Source: Shewanella violacea DSS12 (GTDB lineage: Bacteria; Pseudomonadota; Gammaproteobacteria; Enterobacterales; Shewanellaceae). Taken from it: 64,000 nucleotides of DNA. The translations under genes were made by a program, and so were the position numbers. The DNA is taken from NCBI RefSeq assembly GCF_000091325.1, contig NC_014012.1, positions 992,001 to 1,056,000 of the forward strand. Reading direction: 5' to 3'. Shown in pieces: positions 1 through 9,773 of this stretch. Below the pieces are notes generated by a model that was not told the DNA's origin, made no database searches, and saw nothing but the letters and a program-made list of their open reading frames with translations. Positions within the stretch are counted from its first letter, which is position 1. Every line of letters begins with the position of its first letter.

Positions 1-1376
<1,376 letters not shown>

Positions 1377-1530
1377 TCTGCAGTACTTATCATCATGAGG
1401 GGGAGAGATCCCCCTACTTTTCCTATTCAATATACCTAAGCATCTTTAATAGTATTAAACAGAGCCATATTCAGCCTAGCGCTGGTTAGCTTGCTCTTGT
1501 GTCTATATTTAGGTGCTAAGAGAGTTTCTA

Positions 1531-3231
1531 ATGAAACATCATCAATTAGCCATCTCTATTGTGGCTTCCGTTATGGCATTTCCCCTGCTAGCCATGGAGC
1601 CGGTACATTTCACTCAAGCCGAGATTGATGCCACAGAGGCGCAATTAACCGACTTTCCTCTGATGCGAGCCGTAAAGTCATCCATTGCGACGCGAGATAA
1701 CTCAGTTGTTGAAGCTGTCTCAGTCGCTAATCCTAATAATCCGGATAATGTAAGACGTCTCGAATCTGTGTTGAGTGAAGCGCAGTTTGAGTTTCTGTTT
1801 CCCGTGCGGGCACCCGAATACACTTATCTTGGCTTGTTGCAATCCGCGGCTAAGTTTCCTGCCTTATGTGGTGAATACGCAGATGGCAGAGATAGTCTTG
1901 GCATCTGTCGTAAATCTTTGGCGACCATGTTTGCTCATTTCGCCCAGGAGACTGGGGCCCATGATAAGTGGATGACAGAGCCCCAATGGCGACAAGGTTT
2001 ATATTGGGTGCGGGAAGTAGGTTGGGATGAAACTAAGCGTGGTGGTTATAATATGGAATGTAACCCTGACACATGGCAAGGACAGGAGTGGCCCTGTGGC
2101 ACATTTTCCGATGGCAGCTATAAGAGTTATTTTGGCCGCGGTGCTAAGCAGCTTTCCTATAACTATAACTATGGGCCATTTTCGGATGCCATGTTTGGTG
2201 ATGTTCATACCTTGCTCAATAACCCAGAACAGGTTGCCGATACCTGGTTAAACTTGGCCAGTGCTGTGTTCTTTTTCACTTACCCTCAACCACCTAAAGC
2301 CTCTATGCTGCATGTTATCGATGGTACTTGGCAGCCAAATGCCAGAGATGGGGAAAATGGTTTGAAAGCCGGATTTGGTATCACCACTCATATCATTAAT
2401 GGTGGAATCGAGTGTGGCAGTGGCAGCGAAAAGCCACAGTCCGTCAATCGTATCGAATATTATCAGGCGCTGGCCCAATACATGGGGGTGCCCATCGAGG
2501 CTAATGAGGAGCTGGGCTGTAAAGATATGAAGCCTTTCGATACGCAAGGTGCCGGCGCCATGCAGATCTACTGGGAGCAAGATTGGTCCTATATTCCGGA
2601 CAATCCAAATGGTGGTAAGAGTTACGCCTGTAAGCTGGTGGGTTACCAGACTCGCTACAGTGCTTTCAAGGATGGGGATTATGTACGTTGTCTACAGTAT
2701 TTCTTCCCTGAGATTGTGATTGATGATTCTGGCACTCCGACGGATCCCACAGTTCCGGTCAATCAGCCGCCAAAGGCTCAGATCCAAGGTCCTTCAGAGG
2801 GGGATGCCGGCAGTGTTATTTCGCTCTCAGCAGCCCAGTCTAATGATCCCGAGGGGGGCGCTTTGAGCTACCTATGGAAATTGCCTGTGGGCGGGACGGC
2901 GACAGCCATTAATCAAGTTAATCTCGACTTGAGCTTACCTACACCGAGTAACAGTGAGAGTGTGTTTGTGATGCTCACTGTAACCGATGAGGCGGGGGCG
3001 ACTTCGGTCAAGACCCATAGCGTCTTAGTTAAACTGGCTGGCGAAACTCCGCCCGATGGAGCAAGTCCCTATCAGGTTGGGCATGCTTACGCTGCAGGAG
3101 ACATTGTCAGTAATGCTAGTGGTCTATATGAGTGTAAGCCTTTCCCTTATACAGCTTGGTGCGCGGGTGCAGCATGGGCATATGAGCCGGGAGTCGGTGC
3201 GGCTTGGCAAGATGCCTGGATAGCGAGATAG
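1531..3231 (+). CDS. GH19 chitinase with PKD and chitin-binding module
   Basis: This 566-residue protein starts with a signal peptide (MKHHQLAISIVASVMAF, predicted cleavage after PLLA). The ATG at 1531 is preferred over the in-frame GTG at 1513 because it begins the signal peptide and has AAGAGAG a few bases upstream. Residues about 100-340 are a GH19 catalytic domain: the FAHFAQETGAH segment holds the probable general acid E140, and the YFGRGAKQLSYNYNYG segment is the family hallmark. A PKD-like domain spans about 410-505 and a C-terminal CBM5/12-like module about 511-566. GH19 enzymes invert the anomeric carbon and so complement the retaining GH18 enzyme next door. The 155-base gap to that gene leaves co-transcription open. 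Confidence 0.92.
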   Translation: MKHHQLAISIVASVMAFPLLAMEPVHFTQAEIDATEAQLTDFPLMRAVKSSIATRDNSVVEAVSVANPNNPDNVRRLESVLSEAQFEFLFPVRAPEYTYLGLLQSAAKFPALCGEYADGRDSLGICRKSLATMFAHFAQETGAHDKWMTEPQWRQGLYWVREVGWDETKRGGYNMECNPDTWQGQEWPCGTFSDGSYKSYFGRGAKQLSYNYNYGPFSDAMFGDVHTLLNNPEQVADTWLNLASAVFFFTYPQPPKASMLHVIDGTWQPNARDGENGLKAGFGITTHIINGGIECGSGSEKPQSVNRIEYYQALAQYMGVPIEANEELGCKDMKPFDTQGAGAMQIYWEQDWSYIPDNPNGGKSYACKLVGYQTRYSAFKDGDYVRCLQYFFPEIVIDDSGTPTDPTVPVNQPPKAQIQGPSEGDAGSVISLSAAQSNDPEGGALSYLWKLPVGGTATAINQVNLDLSLPTPSNSESVFVMLTVTDEAGATSVKTHSVLVKLAGETPPDGASPYQVGHAYAAGDIVSNASGLYECKPFPYTAWCAGAAWAYEPGVGAAWQDAWIAR

Positions 3232-3270
3232 CTTAATCTAATCCAGAGTCTGATGTAGATTTTTTAAAAG

Positions 3271-3299
3271 AAAAACGCGCCGATAATAGCGCGTTTTTA
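3271..3299 (+). terminator. Rho-independent terminator after GH19 gene
   Basis: The arms AAAACGCGC and GCGCGTTTT pair around a short loop and are followed by a T run. The hairpin lies about 40 bases past the GH19 stop codon. Confidence 0.8.
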
Positions 3300-3300
3300 T

Positions 3301-3360
3301 TATTTCAGTACTTTCTACTTAAGTGATATCTATTTCAGTACTTTCTATTTAAGTCATGTC
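3301..3360. repeat. Tandem 30-bp repeat, two copies
   Basis: Positions 3301-3330 and 3331-3360 are near-identical 30-base units, and a third partial copy begins at 3361 (tatttctgta). They lie between a terminator and the 3' end of the convergent FKBP gene. No coding role is visible. Confidence 0.85.
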
Positions 3361-3393
3361 TATTTCTGTAGATGTACCGAGTTAGCAAGCAAC

Positions 3394-3864
3394 TTAATCT
3401 ATGCTAATAAGTTCCACATCGAAAATGAGTACCGAGCCTGCGGCTATTTTTCCTGTGCTTCTATTGCCATAGGCCAAGGTGCTTGGAACAAAGAAGCGGA
3501 CCTTCTCTCCGGTTACCATCAGTTGCACGCCTTCGGTCCAACCTTTGATCACGCGGTTAAGGGGAAAGGCGATAGGTTCACCGCGTTCCACTGAGCTATC
3601 GAATACTGTGCCATCGAGCAAGGTGCCGTGATAATGGACGGTAACTGTATCGCTGGCTTTAGGATGAATCTCACCGTCTCCCTTATTCAAGACTTTATAT
3701 TGAAGGCCTGATAGTGTTTCGATAACCCCTTCTTTGTCCTTGTTTTCCATAAGGAAAGTATTGCCGATTTCAATGTTTTCCTTGGCAACTTTTTGATTGT
3801 TCATCGAGGTAAAGAAGTAAAAAATCACGCCGGCAATGACGACAATGGCTAATAGCATTTTCAT
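3394..3864 (-). CDS. Membrane-anchored FKBP-type peptidyl-prolyl isomerase
   Basis: The 156-residue product has one N-terminal hydrophobic segment (about residues 2-19) without a clear cleavage site, so it is probably a periplasm-facing anchored protein. Residues about 50-156 form an FKBP domain. The family pattern is visible in VTVHYHGTLLDGTVFDSS, then GWTEGVQLM, then the YGNRSTGKIAAGSVLIFDVEL end. It should speed cis-trans isomerisation of prolyl bonds in exported proteins. It is a single-gene unit converging on the GH19 chitinase gene. Which FKBP subgroup (FkpA- or FklB-like) cannot be decided, and the N-terminal dimerisation domain of FkpA is missing. Confidence 0.9.
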   Translation of the reverse strand: MKMLLAIVVIAGVIFYFFTSMNNQKVAKENIEIGNTFLMENKDKEGVIETLSGLQYKVLNKGDGEIHPKASDTVTVHYHGTLLDGTVFDSSVERGEPIAFPLNRVIKGWTEGVQLMVTGEKVRFFVPSTLAYGNRSTGKIAAGSVLIFDVELISID

Positions 3865-4293
3865 TAAAATGGTCTCTAGATTGAATTAAGCCAATGGTAC
3901 TGATTGGCGGCTATTGGGTAAAGAAACTTTTAATCAAGATATATTTTGATTTTGGCTATACTGTGCATGGGGATTCCGGCTATGGTACACTCCGTTCTAA
4001 GCTGTTAATAATTAAGATAATAAGATGTTAAATCTCACGTCTTATTATGGGGCTGTTTCACTGGGATGATCATATCAATTAAGCCTGTAGTAGCTTGATG
4101 TAAATTAGTTGCAACATCTTGGCTGTTACAATAGCTTTAATAACATCACTAACAGTGATCTTGATTTTAAAGGGTGAGGGTTTGTGAATTGTGACCCTCG
4201 CTTAACATAACAAGCATGTGAGTTATTTATGACTCCGCTTGTTTTTCTGGATGTACGTTAAGTACTCGTAAGCTCAGATTGGAATTGATAACC
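3865..4293. other. Intergenic region, 429 bp, with a leader-like hairpin
   Basis: This stretch separates the divergent FKBP gene and the large Ig-repeat gene. It has no credible ORF. It holds two inverted repeats: AATAAGA/TCTTATT near 4019-4047 and GAGGG/CCCTC near 4175-4200. A terminator-like hairpin sits at 4209-4246, just before the downstream gene. Confidence 0.6.
4209..4246 (+). terminator. Terminator-like hairpin 48 bp before the Ig-repeat gene
   Basis: The arms AACAAGC and GCTTGTT enclose an inner GAGT/ACTC pairing and are followed by TTTTTCT. No gene on this strand ends just upstream. It could end a small RNA made from 4050-4200, or act as an attenuator in the leader of the next gene. 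Confidence 0.55.
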
Positions 4294-7200
4294 ATGACTA
4301 GTGCCAAATCTCTGCACCACTTTCTACTATTTTCCATACTTCTTCTACTATCGGCCTGCGGCGGCGGAGACAACGACGGTTTCCCTACTGGCGGGTGTGG
4401 TGGTGAAGGTGACCCTTGTCCAGCTTATGCGGTTGAATTAACCGTTTCTCCGCAACTGACGACCTTAGCTGTGGCAACCCATGAGCAATACTCAGCGGTC
4501 GCCCTGTACAGTGATGGTACGCGAGCGGATGTCACCGCAGATGTTATCTGGTCGAGCAGTGCTGTGGATATAGCAACAATCGCTGCCGGAGGACTTGCAG
4601 ATGCAAACGTTCCAGGTACGACAAGCATCCTAGCGACAATCCCGGCGAGTCAGCAGGGGCCTGAAGTTAGTGACACAGGTACGCTTCATGTGACAGATGC
4701 TGCTTTGATGTCACTGACCATAGAGCCTGGGCAAGCGGAGACCTTAGTTGGATTAACTCAAGCCTTTAAGACCGTCGCCCTGTTTGCAGATTCCCATAAA
4801 CAAGATGTGACCAGCTATACCGATTGGAGTATATCTGAGCCTGGGATAGCTTCTATTAGCAATGACTCTGCTAGTTTAGGTGTGGCGACAGGTATGGCTC
4901 CTGGAGTGACTCAAGTTGTTGGCACTTATGCTGGAATGAATGCTGAAGCATCACTAGTCGTGCTCGATTCTGCTGTTGATAGACTCATTATCAGTCCTAA
5001 AGATCTCTCTTTTCCGGTTGGAACAAGTGAGCAATATCGAGCAGATCTTATTTTTGAAAATGGGCTGAGTTTAGATGTTACCTCTCAGTCTACATGGCAA
5101 AGCAGTAATGCTAGCGTGGCGAGTATTAATGCTGATGCGCGTTTAACAGGATTGAACATGGGTGTCACTCAGGTGTCTGCCAGTTTAAATTTTGCTGACG
5201 TGCACTTGTCGGATTCTACATCTGCAACACTAAATGGCAGTGTTATCACTCAGCTTGTCGTTAGTCCTGATAGCCTAGTTAAACCCGTTGGTACACAAGG
5301 TGATTACACTGCAACGGCTTACTACTCAGATGGTAGCACCACAGATGTAACTCATGATGCAATTTGGTCGGTAGATGATAAAACCATTGCCGTGATTGTT
5401 GAGTCTGGTGAAATGGGCGGGCATGCTACTGCACTTTCTCCGGGCAATGTAATGATAAAAGCCGAGTTTAATGGCATGTCAGGAACTGGGAGTGGTGTAG
5501 TCACAGATGCGGTTATTGAAACAATAGAGATATCGCCACTAGACTTTGTGACACCTGCAGGATCACAAGTAAATTATACAGCAAGGGCGAGATTTTCAGA
5601 TGCTAGTGTCCACGACATAACCTTGCTTGGTTATTGGCAGAGTAGTGAAGAGTCGATAGCTAACATAGGCATTAATGGAGCCGCTGATACTGTCTCACCA
5701 GGTGTTACAGAAATAAGCATTAACTATATGGGGCTGACTCAGGCCACCAGTTTAACCGTGACAGATGCTGCTCTGTCTGGTTTACAAGTGACACCTAAAA
5801 ACTTGAAAAAGCCGAAGGGAACTCAGGGGCAATATCAAGCTATAGCAAATTATACCGATGGCCATACTCAAGATGTTACTTCAATTGCAACCTGGATCTC
5901 TGTCGAGCCAAGCATAGTCAGTGTGATCACTTCCGGAGCGGACGCAGGTTATGCGATTGCTAATTCAGTAGGTGCAACGCAAATTCAAGTAAGCTATGCC
6001 GGTTTTAAGGCTCTAGTTGGAAATGTGCTTGCCTCAAATCAAAATGTGGCAGCCAGTGGTAGCTTAGATTCTGCATCGGACTCGACTTCTGCGACCGTCA
6101 CTGATGCAGTTCTTGAAAAACTGATCATTTCTCCCTTAACGGCTTCGATATCGGCTGGACATAACCAAGAATATAATTTAACCGGAATCTTCTCTGACGG
6201 CAGTAGCAAAGTGGTTACAGACTTCGCTGATTGGCAAGTCGAAAACCCAAGTATTGCCAATATTGACGCTAATGGTAATGCCCTAGGACTTGTTGCTGGC
6301 TCGACTAAGGTGCTGGCGTTATACCTTGGCCTTCAAGTCAAAGCTGACTTGATAGTGACTGACGCCGTGATTGAAAGCTTACAAGTGACTCCGGTGCAGA
6401 ATAAACTGCCTAATGGTCAGAAGCAGCAACTCAAAGCGACTGCCTATTACTCTGATGGTCACTCAAGTGATGTGACTCCATTAGCGACTTGGTCATCTGA
6501 TGACTCGAGTATCGTTGAAGTTGTGTCTCTAGGCACAGATGCAGGCTCTGCTCATGCTTTGAGCGTAGGCGATGCCAAGATCACTGCGAATTTTGATGCT
6601 ATGGAATCAAGCGCTACGTTCGTGGTCACAGATGCTATTTTGGACTCAGTGTCGCTTTCTCCTGTTACATCATCTGTAGCGGCTGGTAATACCCAAGAAT
6701 ATCAATTTATTGGCATATTTTCCGATGGCAGTAACCAGAATCTGACTAAGGTTTCTAGCTGGCAATCGAGCGAAGGCTCTGTGGCCAGTGTAGGCAGATT
6801 CGGACAAGCACAAACTTATATTAAGGGCTCGACTCAGATTAAGGCCAGTTACATAGGCTTTAGCGCAACGGCGACGCTAGATGTGACTGATGCAAGCCTT
6901 ACCAGTCTCCAAGTGACCCCAGCCAATGAATCCGTGCCATTAGGAACGACTGGCCAGTATGTGGCCACGGCATTCTACTCAGATGGTCATAGCAGTGATG
7001 TCACTCAATTGGCGACCTGGTTAGCCGCCGATGACTCGATAGTGAATATTATCGCAACGGGGAAAACAGGCGGTTTTGCCGAGGCGATTGGGGTGGGTAC
7101 AAGCCAAATTCAAGCCAGCTTTGAGACGCAAACTAATACCGTCGATGTGTCAGTCACCGAGGCTATATTAGAGAAGTTTGTAGTGAGCCCTGTGACAGCG

Positions 7201-9288
7201 ACAGTAGCGGCTGGCTTAACTAAAGACTTCGAAGCTAGCGGTATCTTCTCCGATGGTACGAGCAAAGATTTAACCGCAACGTCTGATTGGCAGAGTTCAG
7301 AGGCTAGCATTGCGACGTTAGACAGTATGGGCGTTGCCACTAGCTATATTCCAGGCGAAGTGACTGTGACGGCCAAATATACTGGCTTTAGTGCTAGTGC
7401 AACACTAACCGTCACCGGTGCCGCGTTAAGCTCAATTGAAGTGACACCAGCTAATGTCAAAGTGCCAGTCGGGACAGAGGGGCAGTTTGAAGCTTGGGCA
7501 CTTTATACCGACAGCCACTCAGAAGACATTACTAAGGTCGCCAGCTGGACAAGTTTAAATGATGATATTGTCCATATAGAAACCGGTATTACCAATGGCG
7601 GTTTTGCTAGTGCACTCTTGCTTGGAACCACACAAGTTGAGGCGCAATTTAACGGCATGAAAGCGACGGCCAATGTTGAAGTTACCGATGCTGAAGCACT
7701 CGAACTGACAATTTCACCTGAAAATAAGACGGTGGCCATAGGCTTGAGCCAAGCTTATCAAGCATTCGCTCGTTTCTCCGATGGCACCAGTAAAGAGGTG
7801 ACCTTAGATTCTAGTTGGCAGAGCTCGAATCTGAATGCAGCCACTATAGACATGGATGGACTGGCACAAACTACCATTAGTGGTAAAACGATTATTAAGG
7901 CTACATATAAAGGCTTAACTGCAGAAACTAACCTCATTGTTGGTGAATCTGAATTGCTGGAAATTCAGGTGACACCGGCTACGTCTGAAGTGAACATCAA
8001 TGAGATCCAAGATTATATTGTCACAGCAATTTATAGTGATGGCTATGTGTCAGTTCTCACCAACAGTGCTGTCTGGACAATAGGCGATGACACTATAGCC
8101 CATGTGGTCACTGATGGGCTAACTGGGGGGCAGGTAACTGGGATTGCGCACGGGGTGACTAGTGTCACGGCGACAGTAAAAGGTAAAACAGATACTGCGG
8201 AGGTGGTAGTCACTGATGTCGAGTATTTAGGTGTGGATGTTGAGCCTGCCGATGGCCGTGTGGCTGTTAATAATAAAGTTCAAATGCAAGCGCTTGCAGC
8301 TTATAGAGATAGCATAGGCACAATCACCCACAAGGATGTCACGGATCAGAGTATTTGGCGTCAGGAAAAGAGAGACATAGTGTCTATTAATCCCGAAACT
8401 GGCTTGCTAACTGGCTTAAAAGTGGGAGTTTCTGCTGTTTATGCCACTTATCAGGGCGTCCTAGGCGAAGGTAGCATGCATGTTATTGCCGATGAGGTTG
8501 TCAGCTTAACAGTGTTTCCTGATAACTTGGATATCCCAGTAGGTACTAAGGGACGTTATAAAGCTATGGCTGAAATGGCTGACTTTACGGAACTCGATGT
8601 GACCGATGATGCGACTTGGTCATCGAGCGAACCCGATGTTATCCATTTAGTGACGACTGGTTCAGACGGCGGCACGGGAACGGCTAATGGGGTTGGTACT
8701 AGCAGTATCAAGGCTGAATATGAAGGCACTAGCGATTCTGTTACTACTATGGTGACACCGGCAGTCCTCGATAGGATCGAAATAACCCCGGAAATAGAGG
8801 TCATTTATCAGCAGACTTCGGCTTATTTTAAGGCTACAGCCTACTTTTCCGATAACACTGAGCATGATGTCACCTTAGATGCTAACTGGAAGAGTGACTC
8901 CCCAAGTAGCATCAGTATACAAACGGGAAATAAACGTGCTGGTGAGGTTGTGGGGTATGGAGATGGAGCATCAGCGACCATTAGTGTGATGTATGAAGGT
9001 AAGAGTGATGATCGTTTATTAACGGTAAAAGCAAACACACTCCTTGCTCTAGAGGTTAAGCCTGCGGATATAAGTCTAGCAGTAGGTAAGGGGCAGGAAG
9101 TTGAAGTCTTGGCCCATTTTGCCGATGGAACATCAGCGGATTATGCCAACTTCGTGAGTTGGGCGAGTAGTAACCCGAGTGTGGCTACTGGTTTTCATAA
9201 TGAAATAGATGGACATGCTGTAGGTAGTGCAGTGGTTACTGCAACTTACGAAGGTAAGTCTAGCTCGGCCAATGTCATGGTGAACTAG
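4294..9288 (+). CDS. Giant surface lipoprotein with 18 Ig-like (Big_2) repeats
   Basis: The ATG at 4294 opens a lipoprotein signal (MTSAKSLHHFLLFSILL, lipobox LSAC, acylated C22), giving 1664 residues; upstream in-frame TTG codons add nothing useful. After a short Gly/Cys-rich linker the whole protein is 18 consecutive domains of about 85-110 residues. Each has the pattern of bacterial Ig-like group 2: L.V(S/T)P near the start, YSDG(H/T)S.DVT in the middle, W.S.....I, and G...I.A.Y.G near the end. From domain 4 to 16 two subtypes alternate. No catalytic or binding domain is seen, so a stalk or adhesin role at the outer membrane is an inference. A terminator follows at 9321. Confidence 0.9.
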   Translation: MTSAKSLHHFLLFSILLLLSACGGGDNDGFPTGGCGGEGDPCPAYAVELTVSPQLTTLAVATHEQYSAVALYSDGTRADVTADVIWSSSAVDIATIAAGGLADANVPGTTSILATIPASQQGPEVSDTGTLHVTDAALMSLTIEPGQAETLVGLTQAFKTVALFADSHKQDVTSYTDWSISEPGIASISNDSASLGVATGMAPGVTQVVGTYAGMNAEASLVVLDSAVDRLIISPKDLSFPVGTSEQYRADLIFENGLSLDVTSQSTWQSSNASVASINADARLTGLNMGVTQVSASLNFADVHLSDSTSATLNGSVITQLVVSPDSLVKPVGTQGDYTATAYYSDGSTTDVTHDAIWSVDDKTIAVIVESGEMGGHATALSPGNVMIKAEFNGMSGTGSGVVTDAVIETIEISPLDFVTPAGSQVNYTARARFSDASVHDITLLGYWQSSEESIANIGINGAADTVSPGVTEISINYMGLTQATSLTVTDAALSGLQVTPKNLKKPKGTQGQYQAIANYTDGHTQDVTSIATWISVEPSIVSVITSGADAGYAIANSVGATQIQVSYAGFKALVGNVLASNQNVAASGSLDSASDSTSATVTDAVLEKLIISPLTASISAGHNQEYNLTGIFSDGSSKVVTDFADWQVENPSIANIDANGNALGLVAGSTKVLALYLGLQVKADLIVTDAVIESLQVTPVQNKLPNGQKQQLKATAYYSDGHSSDVTPLATWSSDDSSIVEVVSLGTDAGSAHALSVGDAKITANFDAMESSATFVVTDAILDSVSLSPVTSSVAAGNTQEYQFIGIFSDGSNQNLTKVSSWQSSEGSVASVGRFGQAQTYIKGSTQIKASYIGFSATATLDVTDASLTSLQVTPANESVPLGTTGQYVATAFYSDGHSSDVTQLATWLAADDSIVNIIATGKTGGFAEAIGVGTSQIQASFETQTNTVDVSVTEAILEKFVVSPVTATVAAGLTKDFEASGIFSDGTSKDLTATSDWQSSEASIATLDSMGVATSYIPGEVTVTAKYTGFSASATLTVTGAALSSIEVTPANVKVPVGTEGQFEAWALYTDSHSEDITKVASWTSLNDDIVHIETGITNGGFASALLLGTTQVEAQFNGMKATANVEVTDAEALELTISPENKTVAIGLSQAYQAFARFSDGTSKEVTLDSSWQSSNLNAATIDMDGLAQTTISGKTIIKATYKGLTAETNLIVGESELLEIQVTPATSEVNINEIQDYIVTAIYSDGYVSVLTNSAVWTIGDDTIAHVVTDGLTGGQVTGIAHGVTSVTATVKGKTDTAEVVVTDVEYLGVDVEPADGRVAVNNKVQMQALAAYRDSIGTITHKDVTDQSIWRQEKRDIVSINPETGLLTGLKVGVSAVYATYQGVLGEGSMHVIADEVVSLTVFPDNLDIPVGTKGRYKAMAEMADFTELDVTDDATWSSSEPDVIHLVTTGSDGGTGTANGVGTSSIKAEYEGTSDSVTTMVTPAVLDRIEITPEIEVIYQQTSAYFKATAYFSDNTEHDVTLDANWKSDSPSSISIQTGNKRAGEVVGYGDGASATISVMYEGKSDDRLLTVKANTLLALEVKPADISLAVGKGQEVEVLAHFADGTSADYANFVSWASSNPSVATGFHNEIDGHAVGSAVVTATYEGKSSSANVMVN

Positions 9289-9320
9289 TCTCAAGTCACT
9301 TATCTTAAATGATATAAAAT

Positions 9321-9341
9321 AGGCGCCTAGAGCGCCTTTTT
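9321..9341 (+). terminator. Terminator after Ig-repeat gene
   Basis: The 6-bp stem AGGCGC/GCGCCT has a 5-base loop and is followed by TTTTT. It lies 33 bases after the stop codon and just before the end of the convergent DUF1294 gene. Confidence 0.7.
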
Positions 9342-9346
9342 CATGT

Positions 9347-9727
9347 CTAAAATATAGGTAGGAATGCTTGTCCTTGAGGGGAAATCATCCAGAATAATCC
9401 GGCACTATTTAGCGTGATCATACCCCAGAGACAGACTCTAAAGCTTAACTTCTGAGATTTGTGCCTTAAGTATTGCTGTGCCATCAATGCCCCAGGCCAA
9501 CCGCAACTAAGGGCCAGTAGTTGTAATGTACTCTCCTTGGTTCGCCATCGTCCTTCTCGGGCGGCAGACTTATCTCTGGCATAGGCGATAAAAGTAATGA
9601 CACTGACGACGAGATAGATAAACAATACGGCCAGCGGAAGCCTTTCAAAAAAGACACTAACTGCAACAAGCGCCAGGAAAGATAAGGCGATAATCTTAGC
9701 TGCGCCTGTTTGTGTTTTTCGGGTCAT
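9347..9727 (-). CDS. DUF1294 family membrane protein
   Basis: The C-terminal part (YARDKSAAREGRWRTKESTL, then CGWPGALMAQQYLRHKS) is the signature of DUF1294, a small membrane family of unknown function often found fused to a cold-shock domain. No cold-shock domain is present here. Three to four hydrophobic segments are visible. The frame is open further upstream into the next gene, but the ATG at 9727 has an AAGAGA-type ribosome site while the ATG at 9742 has none. That gives about 126 residues without overlap. The 46-base gap from the upstream gene allows co-transcription. Confidence 0.75.
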   Translation of the reverse strand: MTRKTQTGAAKIIALSFLALVAVSVFFERLPLAVLFIYLVVSVITFIAYARDKSAAREGRWRTKESTLQLLALSCGWPGALMAQQYLRHKSQKLSFRVCLWGMITLNSAGLFWMISPQGQAFLPIF

Positions 9728-9773
9728 GGATCTCTTGCTCATGGGGAAGGGTCTAAAAAAGAGAGTGAGTGTA

